DNA of 64,000 nucleotides from Streptomyces anulatus (GCF_014650675.1 NZ_BMVK01000003.1:496001-560000), one strand, 5' to 3'; positions 32,757-41,209 are shown, numbered from the stretch's first letter. Notes: generated from the letters alone by a model not told the origin. Numbers and translations are program-made.

Positions 32757-33356
32757 CTAACCTTCTGTGCCGGCCGACTGTTCCAACAGAAAACTCAGCC
32801 ACACCACGGCTGGAACCATGTAATCCGGCACGGGGTTACCTAGGGCCTTCTCTAGGGCGCCGAACTGTGCATATACCTGAACTAGCCCAGAATCCTCAAG
32901 AAGATCACGAGAAACGTTGAGCTTCGTCACGCGTGAAAGGTGAGGTTCCAGACTCACCCCCTCTTGGACAGTCGCAATGGGCATTGCCGTAGAGGCACCT
33001 GTTGCTCCATCCAAGTATGGAATCCGATCTGAGAAGCGACTGAGGTCTGACCAAAGCGCCAACTCGCGCTTACCAGCCTCGGCGATTCGGCACGTATCTC
33101 CATCCGATGAAATCAGCCCCTTCCCAGCGAGAAAATCAATAGCATTGATTACATCAACACTAAAGAGTTTGGCCGATGGTGTCGATAGGAAGCTGTAGCC
33201 CCACTTCGATACTGGTCGCTTGTCGTACAGCCCCAAAAGACATGCCAGGTAAACGAAAACCTGAATCTCTAGGGCGGAGATTAGTCTTTCTTCATTGGAT
33301 ACACGACTGATGACAAACAAAGCATCAAAGGATGCTTCCGGTGTTGCATCCTTCAC
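32757..33356 (-). CDS. Small middle component of an ABC-three-component (ABC-3C) type system
   Basis: 199 residues, GTG 33356 overlapping the ATPase stop by GTGA. The N-terminal half is helical and ends in a winged-helix-like pattern (VFVYLACLLGLYDKRPVSKW, VDVINAIDFLAGKGLISSDG, RIAEAGKRELALW). The C-terminal half is a helical segment (LVQVYAQFGALEKALGNPVP). Size, position between an SMC-like ATPase and a nuclease, and fold match the middle components of ABC-3C systems, which link the ATPase to the effector. No motif identifies it alone. Confidence 0.6.
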   Translation of the reverse strand: MKDATPEASFDALFVISRVSNEERLISALEIQVFVYLACLLGLYDKRPVSKWGYSFLSTPSAKLFSVDVINAIDFLAGKGLISSDGDTCRIAEAGKRELALWSDLSRFSDRIPYLDGATGASTAMPIATVQEGVSLEPHLSRVTKLNVSRDLLEDSGLVQVYAQFGALEKALGNPVPDYMVPAVVWLSFLLEQSAGTEG

Positions 33357-35329
33357 AGCAGCATCCCATCCAAGCTCACCTGGATATCTTCGTAGGACTT
33401 GTCGAAGAGATTCTCTGACTGTGCCTGCACTTCGCTGAGCACAGACCAGTTCGTCATTCGTTCAACGTGCATGAGATCTCGACGGCAGACATTCGCCAAC
33501 TCCAGCACAAGACGGTTAGAGTTGAGGTTCGCAGTCATAATGATTCGATTGCCACGCGCCACAAACTCGCCGAACATCTCTCCAGCGCGGGCCTCGTACG
33601 CAATATCCAGCGAGCCCTCTGGTGTATCAATGAGAAGACTGGCGGATCCGCCCGGACCGATCATGTACTCCGTCAGCGCCATTCGAAGAGCTATGTCGAT
33701 GAAATAGCGCTGACTCTCAGACAACTGGTTCTGCTCTCGTCTCTTCTGGTTGTTAATAGTCACAACCAATTCGGGACCTCTTGCCTTTTTGTCCAATTCG
33801 CAATGCAAATCAAGGCCGAGGAAAGCCCGAGCAAGAGTCTGGAAACGAGGAAGGAAGTCGATCTCCGCCTCGGCATAGCGCTCCGCAAGCTCCTGCTTGA
33901 CCGGCTCTATCAGCGCATAGAACTCATCTCGTTTGCGCCTAAAGTCATCACGCCGATCGATCGCATTCAGGCGCTCAGCCTCGAGCTGCTGTACGACTTT
34001 CGAGACTCCCGAGCGAGAGGATTGATCTAGCAGCCATTCCGAATGAATTTTCTCAAAGTCCTGAAGCTTTTTCGAAACGTCACTTAGATCTTGACGGGCT
34101 TCTTCAAGCTCTCGCGTAGCACGGTCTAGGGCCTTCTGTGCGTTCAAAAGTTGATCGTTGCTGCCTTGCAGCTGAACATCCAGCTCCCGCAGAATACTGA
34201 AATCATCCGATTCACCTGAATCAGAACTAGGTGTTCGACAGAGGGGGCAGACGCCTTGATCGATGAGTCCAGCGACTTCGTCAACTGAAGCCACGTCCTC
34301 AGTGCCGCAGACACCGCAGTGCCGCTCATGAAGTAGCCGTAGAATGACGGAGCTCTCAGCTGCACCAGCATGATTTGCGGAACGGTCAGAAAAGGCTCGA
34401 TTGTATTCGATCGTCAGAGCATGGTGCTCGGCTGCCGCAATGCCGACCTGCAGGCGTTGGTCCTTTTCTTGAGCAATCTTTTCTTCAACTCGGGCAGCAG
34501 CCTCGTCGCGTTCCGCGCTCAGTCCCCTATGTTCCCCTTCCAGATCAGTGTCAACGTCAACTTCACCTCCAGCTCGGGTAAGAAGGTCCCGAATTTGTGA
34601 CCTTGCTGATGTGGCCTGGTACTGCGCGTTCCTGGCTTGTGATTCCAAACGATCAGCCTTGCGCTGCCAATCCCCGACTTTGTCCGCACGAGCCGTGTCC
34701 ATCCCGAAAACGAGGAACAGGGCGAATCGCGCCACCTCAGGATCCCAGAAAAGAAGGTGCCTGCGTTCATCAAAGGTAACGAGAAAGTGCTGCAAATAGA
34801 CGAGTTGCTCAAACTGGGCGAGTCCCGTGTGCTTCAGGATGTGAGATACATACTCCTCGTGCATTTCCTGGCCAGCCACGGAGTCCTCAAGCCCGGCCTC
34901 CCGCTGGACGTTGACGTCAGGCCCAGTGATTGAAAGAGATCTGAGCTCTGTCGGATAGAACATCCCGCGAGTAACTACATAGGAGTACTCACCGAGACTG
35001 AACTCGACAGTTACTTCGGCAATTTCTCGATCGTCGTCCGTTACACGCCCCGTAAAATAGTCGAGGGCATACGTTTTCGACTTTTTAAAGTACTCAGGCA
35101 GAGAGAGCACCTTCACATCTGGCTGCGCCACAGCTCCGGTGATGGAATAGTTCAAGATAGCCAAGAAGGTGGACTTCCCAAGTCCGTTCGCTCCAGCCAA
35201 ACAGAAGACTCGCTTGTCGAACGAAACGACGTTCTCCGAGCGATTCCTGTACAAGGAGAAATGGGAAATCGTCATGCGCTTGACCAGCGGTAGACGCACT
35301 CGCTCAGTGCCTTGGCCCACGACGTTCAC
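33353..35329 (-). CDS. SMC/RecN-like ABC ATPase with zinc hook (ABC-3C ATPase)
   Basis: The 658-residue protein starts at GTG 35329 (ATG 35275 is possible). Walker A is GANGLGKST (about 49-57), followed by a long coiled coil interrupted at about 335-375 by two CxxC pairs (HCGVCGTEDV and VCPLCRTPSS), a zinc-hook-like turn, then the return coil. The signature motif is LSESQRYFIDIALRMAL, Walker B LLIDTPEGSLDIAYE, and the end is NRIIMTANLNSNRLVLEL. Short-armed ATPases of this type sense or clamp DNA ends in repair and anti-phage systems. First gene of a three-gene coupled unit. Confidence 0.85.
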   Translation of the reverse strand: MNVVGQGTERVRLPLVKRMTISHFSLYRNRSENVVSFDKRVFCLAGANGLGKSTFLAILNYSITGAVAQPDVKVLSLPEYFKKSKTYALDYFTGRVTDDDREIAEVTVEFSLGEYSYVVTRGMFYPTELRSLSITGPDVNVQREAGLEDSVAGQEMHEEYVSHILKHTGLAQFEQLVYLQHFLVTFDERRHLLFWDPEVARFALFLVFGMDTARADKVGDWQRKADRLESQARNAQYQATSARSQIRDLLTRAGGEVDVDTDLEGEHRGLSAERDEAAARVEEKIAQEKDQRLQVGIAAAEHHALTIEYNRAFSDRSANHAGAAESSVILRLLHERHCGVCGTEDVASVDEVAGLIDQGVCPLCRTPSSDSGESDDFSILRELDVQLQGSNDQLLNAQKALDRATRELEEARQDLSDVSKKLQDFEKIHSEWLLDQSSRSGVSKVVQQLEAERLNAIDRRDDFRRKRDEFYALIEPVKQELAERYAEAEIDFLPRFQTLARAFLGLDLHCELDKKARGPELVVTINNQKRREQNQLSESQRYFIDIALRMALTEYMIGPGGSASLLIDTPEGSLDIAYEARAGEMFGEFVARGNRIIMTANLNSNRLVLELANVCRRDLMHVERMTNWSVLSEVQAQSENLFDKSYEDIQVSLDGMLL

Positions 35330-35610
35330 CTTCGCTAGAGTGACTAACCGTCAGGGAGGTGATCGTAACTGGTGAGCCCCTCGCGCGCTAGGATGCCGCT
35401 GCATCAAGTGCTGCCGGGCCCCTGCCCCGCAGGTCAACCGGGCCGGCTGAGCTGGGCGCGATGCCCGCTAGAGCCTGCGTAGAGCGCCCCATCGTCGAAG
35501 CTCCACTGTGATAGGATCTCGCGGATTATCGCGGTAAGCCGCTGCATAGCCTCCGGCACATCTTTGCCTGCGCAGGGGAATCGAGTCCGCGTAGACAATA
35601 AGGAGCGGCA
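35330..35610. promoter_or_regulatory. Divergent promoter region of the defence-like cluster
   Basis: 281 bp between the ATPase and methyltransferase starts. GCGGATTATCGCGGTAAGCC with following GC (35521-35542) contains a direct repeat of GCGG(A/T) and an inverted GCGG-TAAG-CCGC, a candidate regulator site 70-90 bp before the methyltransferase. A good ribosome site AAGGAG lies at 35600-35605. Confidence 0.4.
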
Positions 35611-36951
35611 GTGACTAAACCCAGCGGCGAAGCGCTGATCAGTCACTACCGGGCACTACAAAAGCCCTGGCAAGTGACGCAGCAAGAAGCACAGTACGGG
35701 AAGCTAGTGATTCCTACGGGAAATTCGCAGCTCCCATTTCATCGATGGTTTCATTTGAAGGAAGCCTACTCCTCGCGACTTCTTGCGCAACTTTTCACGG
35801 ATGCCGACTATTGCGGTGGAGAACGCTTTTCTGTTTTCGATCCGTTTTCAGGGAGCGGCACTACGGCGCTAAGCGCTCTGGACCTGGCCACTACCACCGG
35901 CGCGTCCGTATCTTTTGCAGGAATCGAGCGAAACCCATTCATTTGGGAACTATCGCAGGCCAAGCTCCAAGGACGCGTGTACGGCTGGAGCCTTACGCCG
36001 GAATTCGAATCCGCACTTGATGAGGTAGCTCGACACTTTCGCGCACCAGGGGCAGGTAAGTGTGAAGTGCCACAGCAGTCAACGCTGCAAAATAATGAGT
36101 ACTTTCCAAAAGAAAACGTAGAAGATCTTATTGCGATTCGCAGCGCAATCGATTCAGTAGTCGAGGGCCCTATTCGTACCATTCTTCGCGCTGCCCTAGC
36201 ATCCAGCGTCGAATCCTGTGGACGTCTGCGGAGGGACGGTCGGGCTCTACGCTATGAGCCATCGCGACGTCCTCGCCCCGCTTGGGAAGTATTCTCCGAG
36301 CGCGCAGCAATTATCCTGCAAGACCTGTCCATTACGGAGCCCACGAACTCAATCGCAAACATTTCTCTGGGAGATGGGCGAGGTAGGTACACTGCTAGCG
36401 AGGGCGGTTCGGAAAAATACGACTGGATTGTTTTTTCGCCTCCGTACCCCAATAATATTGACTACACCGAAGTATACAAGACTGAAGCCTGGATCCTTGG
36501 TTGTTACGAGAGCGCCGAGGATATGCGGGCGCAGAGACTCCTAACCGTTCGAAGCCACCCCAGCGTCCGCTTCAATAGGCAGTACGCATTTGAGAACTCT
36601 TCAAATGCAGACGCGATCGAAAGAACAATTCGTCCGATCTTGCAAGCGGTACCCGAGGACAGGTATAAGGCGGGCCGGATTGAGCTCATAAGGGGTTACG
36701 CCGATGACATGCTTACTACCCTGGAATCTTGTAGGCACGTGATGGCGGAAAACGGTAAACTAGCGTTCGTCGTTGGAAACTCGGCCCACGGTGCGGGGGA
36801 AGATTCCTTTGTCATCGCTGCCGATATTCTTATGGGTTCGTTGGCAGAGTTGGTTGGCTGGCGAGTAGCGGACCTCCGTGTCGCAAGGCACCTCAAGCGC
36901 CGCACTGGGGACCTTCTACGTGAAAGTGTCGTCATTCTTGAGCCCGTCTAG
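35611..36951 (+). CDS. DNA methyltransferase (amino-type, N4-cytosine or N6-adenine)
   Basis: The 446-residue protein starts at GTG 35611 behind AAGGAG. Motif I VFDPFSGSGTTALSALDLAT (about 85-105) binds S-adenosylmethionine; the catalytic motif IV is FSPPYPNNIDYTEVYK (about 275-290), SPPY favouring N4-cytosine or N6-adenine methylation. The C-terminal part has GKLAFVVGNSAHGAGE (motif near the end of the Rossmann sheet). Order I then IV and a 170-residue insert between them fit an alpha/gamma-type layout with the recognition region inside. Divergent from the ABC-3C-like genes and equally AT-rich, so probably acquired with them; it may mark self DNA. Confidence 0.85.
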   Translation: MTKPSGEALISHYRALQKPWQVTQQEAQYGKLVIPTGNSQLPFHRWFHLKEAYSSRLLAQLFTDADYCGGERFSVFDPFSGSGTTALSALDLATTTGASVSFAGIERNPFIWELSQAKLQGRVYGWSLTPEFESALDEVARHFRAPGAGKCEVPQQSTLQNNEYFPKENVEDLIAIRSAIDSVVEGPIRTILRAALASSVESCGRLRRDGRALRYEPSRRPRPAWEVFSERAAIILQDLSITEPTNSIANISLGDGRGRYTASEGGSEKYDWIVFSPPYPNNIDYTEVYKTEAWILGCYESAEDMRAQRLLTVRSHPSVRFNRQYAFENSSNADAIERTIRPILQAVPEDRYKAGRIELIRGYADDMLTTLESCRHVMAENGKLAFVVGNSAHGAGEDSFVIAADILMGSLAELVGWRVADLRVARHLKRRTGDLLRESVVILEPV

Positions 36952-37037
36952 TGCGAGGGTCCCGCCGCGCCAAAGGGTTTGAGAGCCGAAGCGGTCCTCA
37001 GGCAGTCCAGCGTCTACGAAAGACGGCCAGAAAATCC

Positions 37038-37079
37038 AGAAGCCCATGGCATCTGATCAGGTCAGAGCCACGGGCTTCT
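37038..37079 (+). terminator. Terminator after the methyltransferase
   Basis: AGAAGCCC-AT-GGC faces GCC-AC-GGGCTTCT (37038-37050, 37067-37079). It also stands downstream of the leftward gene ending at 37112. Confidence 0.65.
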
Positions 37080-37111
37080 CTTGCCGTGCTGGTCGGCGGG
37101 ATCTTAGATCA

Positions 37112-37417
37112 TTAGTTGGACTCGCGCGGAGCGCTCGTTGCCAGGAGGTGGCCGCGGCTCATTGCGACGCGGTAGACGTCCCCCAGAGCCCCCGTCAGCT
37201 CTTTGACCAGACTCCGCATCCCTTGAAGGGACGTGTCCTGGGTGTCGAGAACTTCCGACGCCTCCTCCAACAGTTCCTTTGCCGTGCCGAGTTGGATCGC
37301 TTCGATGCTGTCCGCGAGGCGGGACATGTAGCCGTCCGGGTCGTCAGTGCTCAGGTAGCAGGGCTTGTCACCCGGGCCTGACCACGGGAGGAGCCGAAGT
37401 TCGTTCGGTGTTGTCAT
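37112..37417 (-). CDS. Hypothetical AICE protein
   Basis: 101 residues (MTTPNELRLLPWSGPGDKPC), helical after residue 35 (LGTAKELLEEASEVLDTQDT), no recognised family. Its start overlaps the GntR stop at 37414 by ATGA, so it is translated with that regulator. Proteins of this kind often accompany GntR genes in streptomycete AICEs. Confidence 0.7.
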   Translation of the reverse strand: MTTPNELRLLPWSGPGDKPCYLSTDDPDGYMSRLADSIEAIQLGTAKELLEEASEVLDTQDTSLQGMRSLVKELTGALGDVYRVAMSRGHLLATSAPRESN

Positions 37418-38157
37418 CCTTGGTTTGGCCTCTCGTTGAGCACGTGGTGGGCGGTGAAGACGGCGTCGACTCGGTCTCCCGGAAAGGCCAGGAGCGCGGC
37501 TTCAACGACGCGTCCGGTGGCGTCGGTGGCGATGCGCGTGATCGCGAGAACGGCCATGTTGTTTCCGATGCGGAGGGCCGACGCTTCGTCCGGAGTGGGA
37601 GAACGGGCGGAGACCGTCTCTCGGATGGTGGCCGGCGACGGGCCTAGGACGGCGAATCGCGTGACTGCCTCCCGGCACACGGAGTCGTCGTCGAGGACTC
37701 CGGCCGGGGCCAGGTCGCGCGGGATGTAGATGCGGGCCAATCCGTGCGGCGACCCTTGTTCGAGGCTGAGACAGGTGAACTCGGCGAGAGGGCTGCCCGT
37801 TGGCACCTTCAGCAACGTCGTTAGCTGCACGGAGGCCGGAACCGTGGTGTTGCGAACCGTAATGCGCAACGTGGGCTCAGCGGCAGTCCAGGGGTCCAGC
37901 GTGCCCCAGCCGCCGACGTACATGATCTTGCGGCGCGGATGACGGACGTAGTTCCCCTTGCCGTGGATCTTCTCGACGAGTCCTTCGCCCTGGAGTACAG
38001 CGAGAGCGCGTCGCAGGGTCACCGTGCTGACCCTGTACCGAGCGGCCAGGCCGGCTTCGGACGGGAGGCGTTCGCCAGGCTTGATGCTGCCCGTCGTGAT
38101 CTGGTGGCGTAGATCGTCGGCGATGTCGTGATGGCGTCGAGGCACGAAGCCGGTCAC
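37414..38157 (-). CDS. GntR-family regulator (HTH + UTRA)
   Basis: 247 residues. The N-terminal winged helix includes GERLPSEAGLAARYRVSTVT and wing GLVEKIHGKGNYVRHP; a UTRA effector domain covers about 85-240. It is a second, clearly different GntR protein of the element. It overlaps genes on both sides by four bases within a leftward unit 38892 to 37112. Confidence 0.85.
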   Translation of the reverse strand: MTGFVPRRHHDIADDLRHQITTGSIKPGERLPSEAGLAARYRVSTVTLRRALAVLQGEGLVEKIHGKGNYVRHPRRKIMYVGGWGTLDPWTAAEPTLRITVRNTTVPASVQLTTLLKVPTGSPLAEFTCLSLEQGSPHGLARIYIPRDLAPAGVLDDDSVCREAVTRFAVLGPSPATIRETVSARSPTPDEASALRIGNNMAVLAITRIATDATGRVVEAALLAFPGDRVDAVFTAHHVLNERPNQG

Positions 38158-38378
38158 CGCCTTCTCAGCAGTCGTAGGGCGATGAGCCGGGTACGGGCGT
38201 GTATGGCCATCAGTTCGCCCGACTCGAAGACCAGTTGCTTGGCCCCCTGGGGAAGCTGGAAGAGGTCACTCACTCGGCAGGCCTGACCGCCGAGTTCGAT
38301 GATGTCGCCGCGCTGCACGGTGGCCGCGGTGACCTCGACGGAAGAGACCAGTGCACCGCCGGGGGCTGGGACCCTCAT
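38154..38378 (-). CDS. Small AICE protein, beta-rich
   Basis: 74 residues from ATG 38378 (MRVPAPGGALVSSVEVTAAT), with VQRGDIIELGGQACRVSDLF resembling a small barrel, as in GyrI- or EF-P-like N-terminal domains; no family is assigned. ATGA overlap with the gene before it and the GntR gene after it. Confidence 0.65.
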   Translation of the reverse strand: MRVPAPGGALVSSVEVTAATVQRGDIIELGGQACRVSDLFQLPQGAKQLVFESGELMAIHARTRLIALRLLRRR

Positions 38379-38578
38379 GCCATCACCTTCACGGGTACGG
38401 ACGGGTCCGGGGTCGAATGGCACGGGCAGATGCACACCTCGTAGATCACCGGCACGTCGTCCGTCGTCGTAGGCGGAGACGGCTCGATGCAGGAGTGGTG
38501 CGTCCCGATCCAGCAGGCGATCGAGCGATAGGGGACTGAAGTCGTACCCGTCGGGTCCGGTTGTCGGCAAGGAGGCAT
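38375..38578 (-). CDS. Small Cys-rich AICE protein
   Basis: 67 residues from ATG 38578 (MPPCRQPDPTGTTSVPYRSI). Seven cysteines or histidines cluster as CWIGTHHSC and YEVCICPCHS, consistent with zinc binding. Linked by a one-base and a four-base overlap to its neighbours. Confidence 0.65.
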   Translation of the reverse strand: MPPCRQPDPTGTTSVPYRSIACWIGTHHSCIEPSPPTTTDDVPVIYEVCICPCHSTPDPSVPVKVMA

Positions 38579-38892
38579 CAGTGGGCCCCCCCGAGGGCCG
38601 ACCAGGCATCGGTCGGCAGGTGCGGGGCGACGAGGACTGTGCGCGTCCGTGCGCGCTGCTCTTCCCACGCCAGCAGGTACGGACGGACGAGCGCGACGTC
38701 CTCTCCCCTCAGCGGGTAACGATGGACCGTGCCCACCGGAGTCCGTCCAAGGGCGACGGTCGAAGCGTCAGCGGGCTCAGGGCAGGTGAGAGAGGCCGGC
38801 GGCCGGGAAGGCGTTAACGCGCGGCGGTGCCGACCGTTGGGAAAGCACCGCGCTCTGGTGCGCGAGATGGCTTGGCGGATACGGTTGAGCAT
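38578..38892 (-). CDS. Hypothetical AICE protein
   Basis: 104 residues from ATG 38892 (MLNRIRQAISRTRARCFPNG), basic N-terminus, then LVRPYLLAWEEQRARTRTVL. The pattern of a short conserved block ending in Leu-Ala-Trp-Glu-x2-Arg-x-Arg is common in streptomycete element proteins. First gene of the leftward GntR-containing unit. Confidence 0.65.
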   Translation of the reverse strand: MLNRIRQAISRTRARCFPNGRHRRALTPSRPPASLTCPEPADASTVALGRTPVGTVHRYPLRGEDVALVRPYLLAWEEQRARTRTVLVAPHLPTDAWSALGGAH

Positions 38893-38904
38893 GCTGTTCA
38901 GCTC

Positions 38905-39210
38905 CTATCGCTGATAGCCCGGTCCCCCGACGTCGCCTGTCGTGGGGACCGTTTTACGTACGACCGCCCATAAGGTGCAGCCGTTCAAGCTGGTGGCCAC
39001 GAGCCCGAATCGATCGGCATCGGCCACCGCGTCCAGGACCTCCCGCCATGAGTCGGCGGAGAGTGTGTCCGGTACTTCTGCCTCGACCGTCGTGAACCGG
39101 GTGTGCTCCTCCACGCGCGGCCGGAGGCCAGCGGCGGACAAGCGGACGGCGATAGCCGCCGCGGTGTTTCCCGAAGCGGACACAGCGCACCCTCCGTTGC
39201 CAGCGATCAC
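38905..39210 (-). CDS. Hypothetical AICE protein
   Basis: 101 residues (MIAGNGGCAVSASGNTAAAI), alpha/beta pattern with SWREVLDAVADADRFGLVAT. It is divergent from the GntR gene at 39262 and shares its operator region, and is 12 bp upstream of the next leftward gene, so it may head the whole leftward unit. Confidence 0.65.
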   Translation of the reverse strand: MIAGNGGCAVSASGNTAAAIAVRLSAAGLRPRVEEHTRFTTVEAEVPDTLSADSWREVLDAVADADRFGLVATSLNGCTLWAVVRKTVPTTGDVGGPGYQR

Positions 39211-39221
39211 TTTCAGTGAAG

Positions 39222-39252
39222 CTAGTTAACTAGATTAGAGCTAGTGGACTAG
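39222..39252. promoter_or_regulatory. Two tandem operators between divergent genes
   Basis: CTAGT-TA-ACTAG (39222-39233) and CTAGT-GG-ACTAG (39241-39252) are palindromes repeated with a 19-bp period, ending 9 bp before the GntR start. Typical spacing for GntR/UTRA autorepression. Confidence 0.7.
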
Positions 39253-39261
39253 ATTTTCCAT

Positions 39262-40017
39262 ATGTCTGAGCAACCGCCGTACCTCCGCCTCGCCGACGAA
39301 CTCCGGCAGCGCATCGCGGAGCACGTCTGGGAACCGGGCGACCGCCTCCCATCCCGCGCCCAGATCGGCCAGGAGTGCGGCGTGGGCGAGAACGTGGTGC
39401 GCAGGGCACAGGAGTTGCTGATCTCCCAAGGCGTGCTGGAAGGCCGGGCCGGATCGGGGACCTACGTCGCCGAGCCCCGAGAGCGCGTGAGAGTCGTCCG
39501 GTCGTCGGCACGTGAGCAGCCCAGTGGATCCCCGTTCCGCCAGGACATGAAGGCCCTTCGCCGACAGAGCGACTGGGAGAGCCGGACCGACGCCAAGGTG
39601 CCGGCCCCGGCGGAGATCGCGACGCGGCTCGGCATCGCTCAGGGGGAGCTGTGCGTGCGGACGACGTACGAGTTCCTGGCGGACGGGAAGCCGGTCCAGC
39701 TGTCGACGAGTTGGGAGCCGTACGCCGTCACCGGCGGAACCCTCGTCGTTCTCCCCGAGGGAGGGCCCCACGCGGGGGCCGGGGTCGTAAACCGCATGGC
39801 CGCGATCGGAGTCACCATCAGCCACGCGGTCGAGCAGCCCGAACCCCGGCACGCGACCGCCGAGGAAGCATCACTACTCGGCATCCAGAAAGCCGCACTC
39901 GTGACGCACATCCGGCGGACGTACTACAGCGACGAGGGCCGTCCCGTGGAGACAGCGGACATCGTGGTGCCCGCAGCGCACTGCGAGATCGTCTACGAGA
40001 TCCCGATCAACCGCTGA
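39262..40017 (+). CDS. GntR-family regulator (HTH + UTRA), intact homologue of the 5786 remnant
   Basis: 251 residues from ATG 39262. Helix-turn-helix GDRLPSRAQIGQECGVGENV, wing GVLEGRAGSGTYV, UTRA domain about 90-251 with APAEIATRLGIAQGELCVRT and final YEIPINR. Residues about 92-155 and the last residues are almost identical to the remnant near 5800. Likely represses its own promoter and the divergent leftward unit through the CTAGT palindromes. Confidence 0.85.
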   Translation: MSEQPPYLRLADELRQRIAEHVWEPGDRLPSRAQIGQECGVGENVVRRAQELLISQGVLEGRAGSGTYVAEPRERVRVVRSSAREQPSGSPFRQDMKALRRQSDWESRTDAKVPAPAEIATRLGIAQGELCVRTTYEFLADGKPVQLSTSWEPYAVTGGTLVVLPEGGPHAGAGVVNRMAAIGVTISHAVEQPEPRHATAEEASLLGIQKAALVTHIRRTYYSDEGRPVETADIVVPAAHCEIVYEIPINR

Positions 40018-40029
40018 CGAGCAGCCCCC

Positions 40030-40124
40030 GGCAGCCCAAGCCGTGCCCCCCGCGTGCCCGACGGAGCGGGAAACCAGAGGGAACAGCGGTGTCCGGCGGG
40101 GAGCAGGCATGGCAGAGGCCCCCG
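40030..40124 (-). repeat. Repeat copy C (tail of the GntR/UTRA gene)
   Basis: Its reverse complement matches 5665-5760 and, in part, 7995-8036, including the GTTCCC-CTGGTTTCCCGCTCC stretch. It follows the UTRA gene stop directly, as copy A follows the remnant. Confidence 0.7.
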
Positions 40125-40240
40125 ACGCCTCGGGCGCTTCTAGCAACCTCGGACGGCCTAGAGACAGCACAGCGGCGATCATTCGTCGGCTGCAAGCACG
40201 AGGTTGCCAGGAACTGGTGATTTATGCTTGCGAGCCCTCG

Positions 40241-41209
40241 CTATCGACTGGTCACGGAATGGAGAAGATCTTTCAGTAGTTGAATGGATTCGCGCACTTG
40301 ACTGGCGTCGAAATCGGATGGCCAAGCCGCAATGCGCCATAGTGGCCTGTAAAGTCTGCCGATAGTGGTAGTTCTTGCTTCATCGCTGGAATGGGCAGAA
40401 TTTAGAGCCTCGACTGACAGTGTGTCGATGTTTGATGTGGCGTCTACCAGAGCGTGCGCGTACTGAAGGTCGTGGGGCGTGGGCATCCAATCTTGACTCT
40501 CAATTTGTTCGATCATTTGCGCGCACATGACGTTGAGTGCTACCAACGGGGGGCATCTACCTAACCCTTCGGCCCTGCCCCACGGATGCCAGTAGTTATC
40601 CCACCGAACGCGAATATTGTCGGAGTACCATTTATCTTCAGGATCCCATGGATGTATTCGTGGGTCGTGTGAAATTTCCTCCGGAGCGGCCCAAGGGTCT
40701 CGCATGGGGAAACTGGCCCCTGCGCGTCTTTGTCTTTTCGAAAGCGTCTCTTGGTTTTCGGCCGTGAGCTTCCTTGCGCGATAAGCGGCCTGCTTGCATG
40801 CGTTAGAGCAGTACATCCGGGGCCGCCCGGTGGCAGCAAAATCTCTTATTGTCTCGGAGCAGGTGTTGCACTGAGATAGCCCTGTGAGGCCCATTCTTTT
40901 CGCCACTTCATGAAGTGGCTTTGAGTATTTGGGCCCGTGCTCTGATCTCAGTTCTTCGAGGAGTGCCTCAAAGGCTTCGGCTCCGCGAATCTGCTGCAAC
41001 GAGGACGAGACGATTGCGTCAAGGCTCCAGCGGGACTCGCCATTTCCGAACGTTGCTCGATCGAGCGCTCTCCAGGAAACGCCGTAAAGGTACGCGGTAA
41101 GGATTTCCTGATCCTGGATTGGAAGTTTCTGGAACGCCGCTCCTAGGGCATCCTCTCCGGCGTAGCGCGACGTTGGGTCTCGATGTGACGTGACTCGCTT
41201 TCGCTTCAC
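40241..41209 (-). CDS. Hypothetical protein with sigma-region-4-like helices and a zinc ribbon
   Basis: 322 residues, AT-richer than the AICE core. Residues about 15-75 (LPIQDQEILTAYLYGVSWRA, LDAIVSSSLQQIRGAEAFEA) resemble a helix-turn-helix of sigma-factor or phage regulator type; residues about 110-145 form a zinc ribbon CNTCSETIRDFAATGRPRMYC with CSNACKQAAYRARK. The C-terminal half is helical and unassigned. It may be a DNA-binding accessory protein. The next gene overlaps its start by four bases. Confidence 0.7.
   Translation of the reverse strand: MKRKRVTSHRDPTSRYAGEDALGAAFQKLPIQDQEILTAYLYGVSWRALDRATFGNGESRWSLDAIVSSSLQQIRGAEAFEALLEELRSEHGPKYSKPLHEVAKRMGLTGLSQCNTCSETIRDFAATGRPRMYCSNACKQAAYRARKLTAENQETLSKRQRRAGASFPMRDPWAAPEEISHDPRIHPWDPEDKWYSDNIRVRWDNYWHPWGRAEGLGRCPPLVALNVMCAQMIEQIESQDWMPTPHDLQYAHALVDATSNIDTLSVEALNSAHSSDEARTTTIGRLYRPLWRIAAWPSDFDASQVRESIQLLKDLLHSVTSR

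Noticed and set aside
31657..35329. Assignment to Wadjet (JetABCD)
   Set aside because: There is an SMC-like ATPase and a winged-helix-like protein, but no kleisin-like JetA, no toprim-type JetD, and the ATPase is much shorter than JetC.
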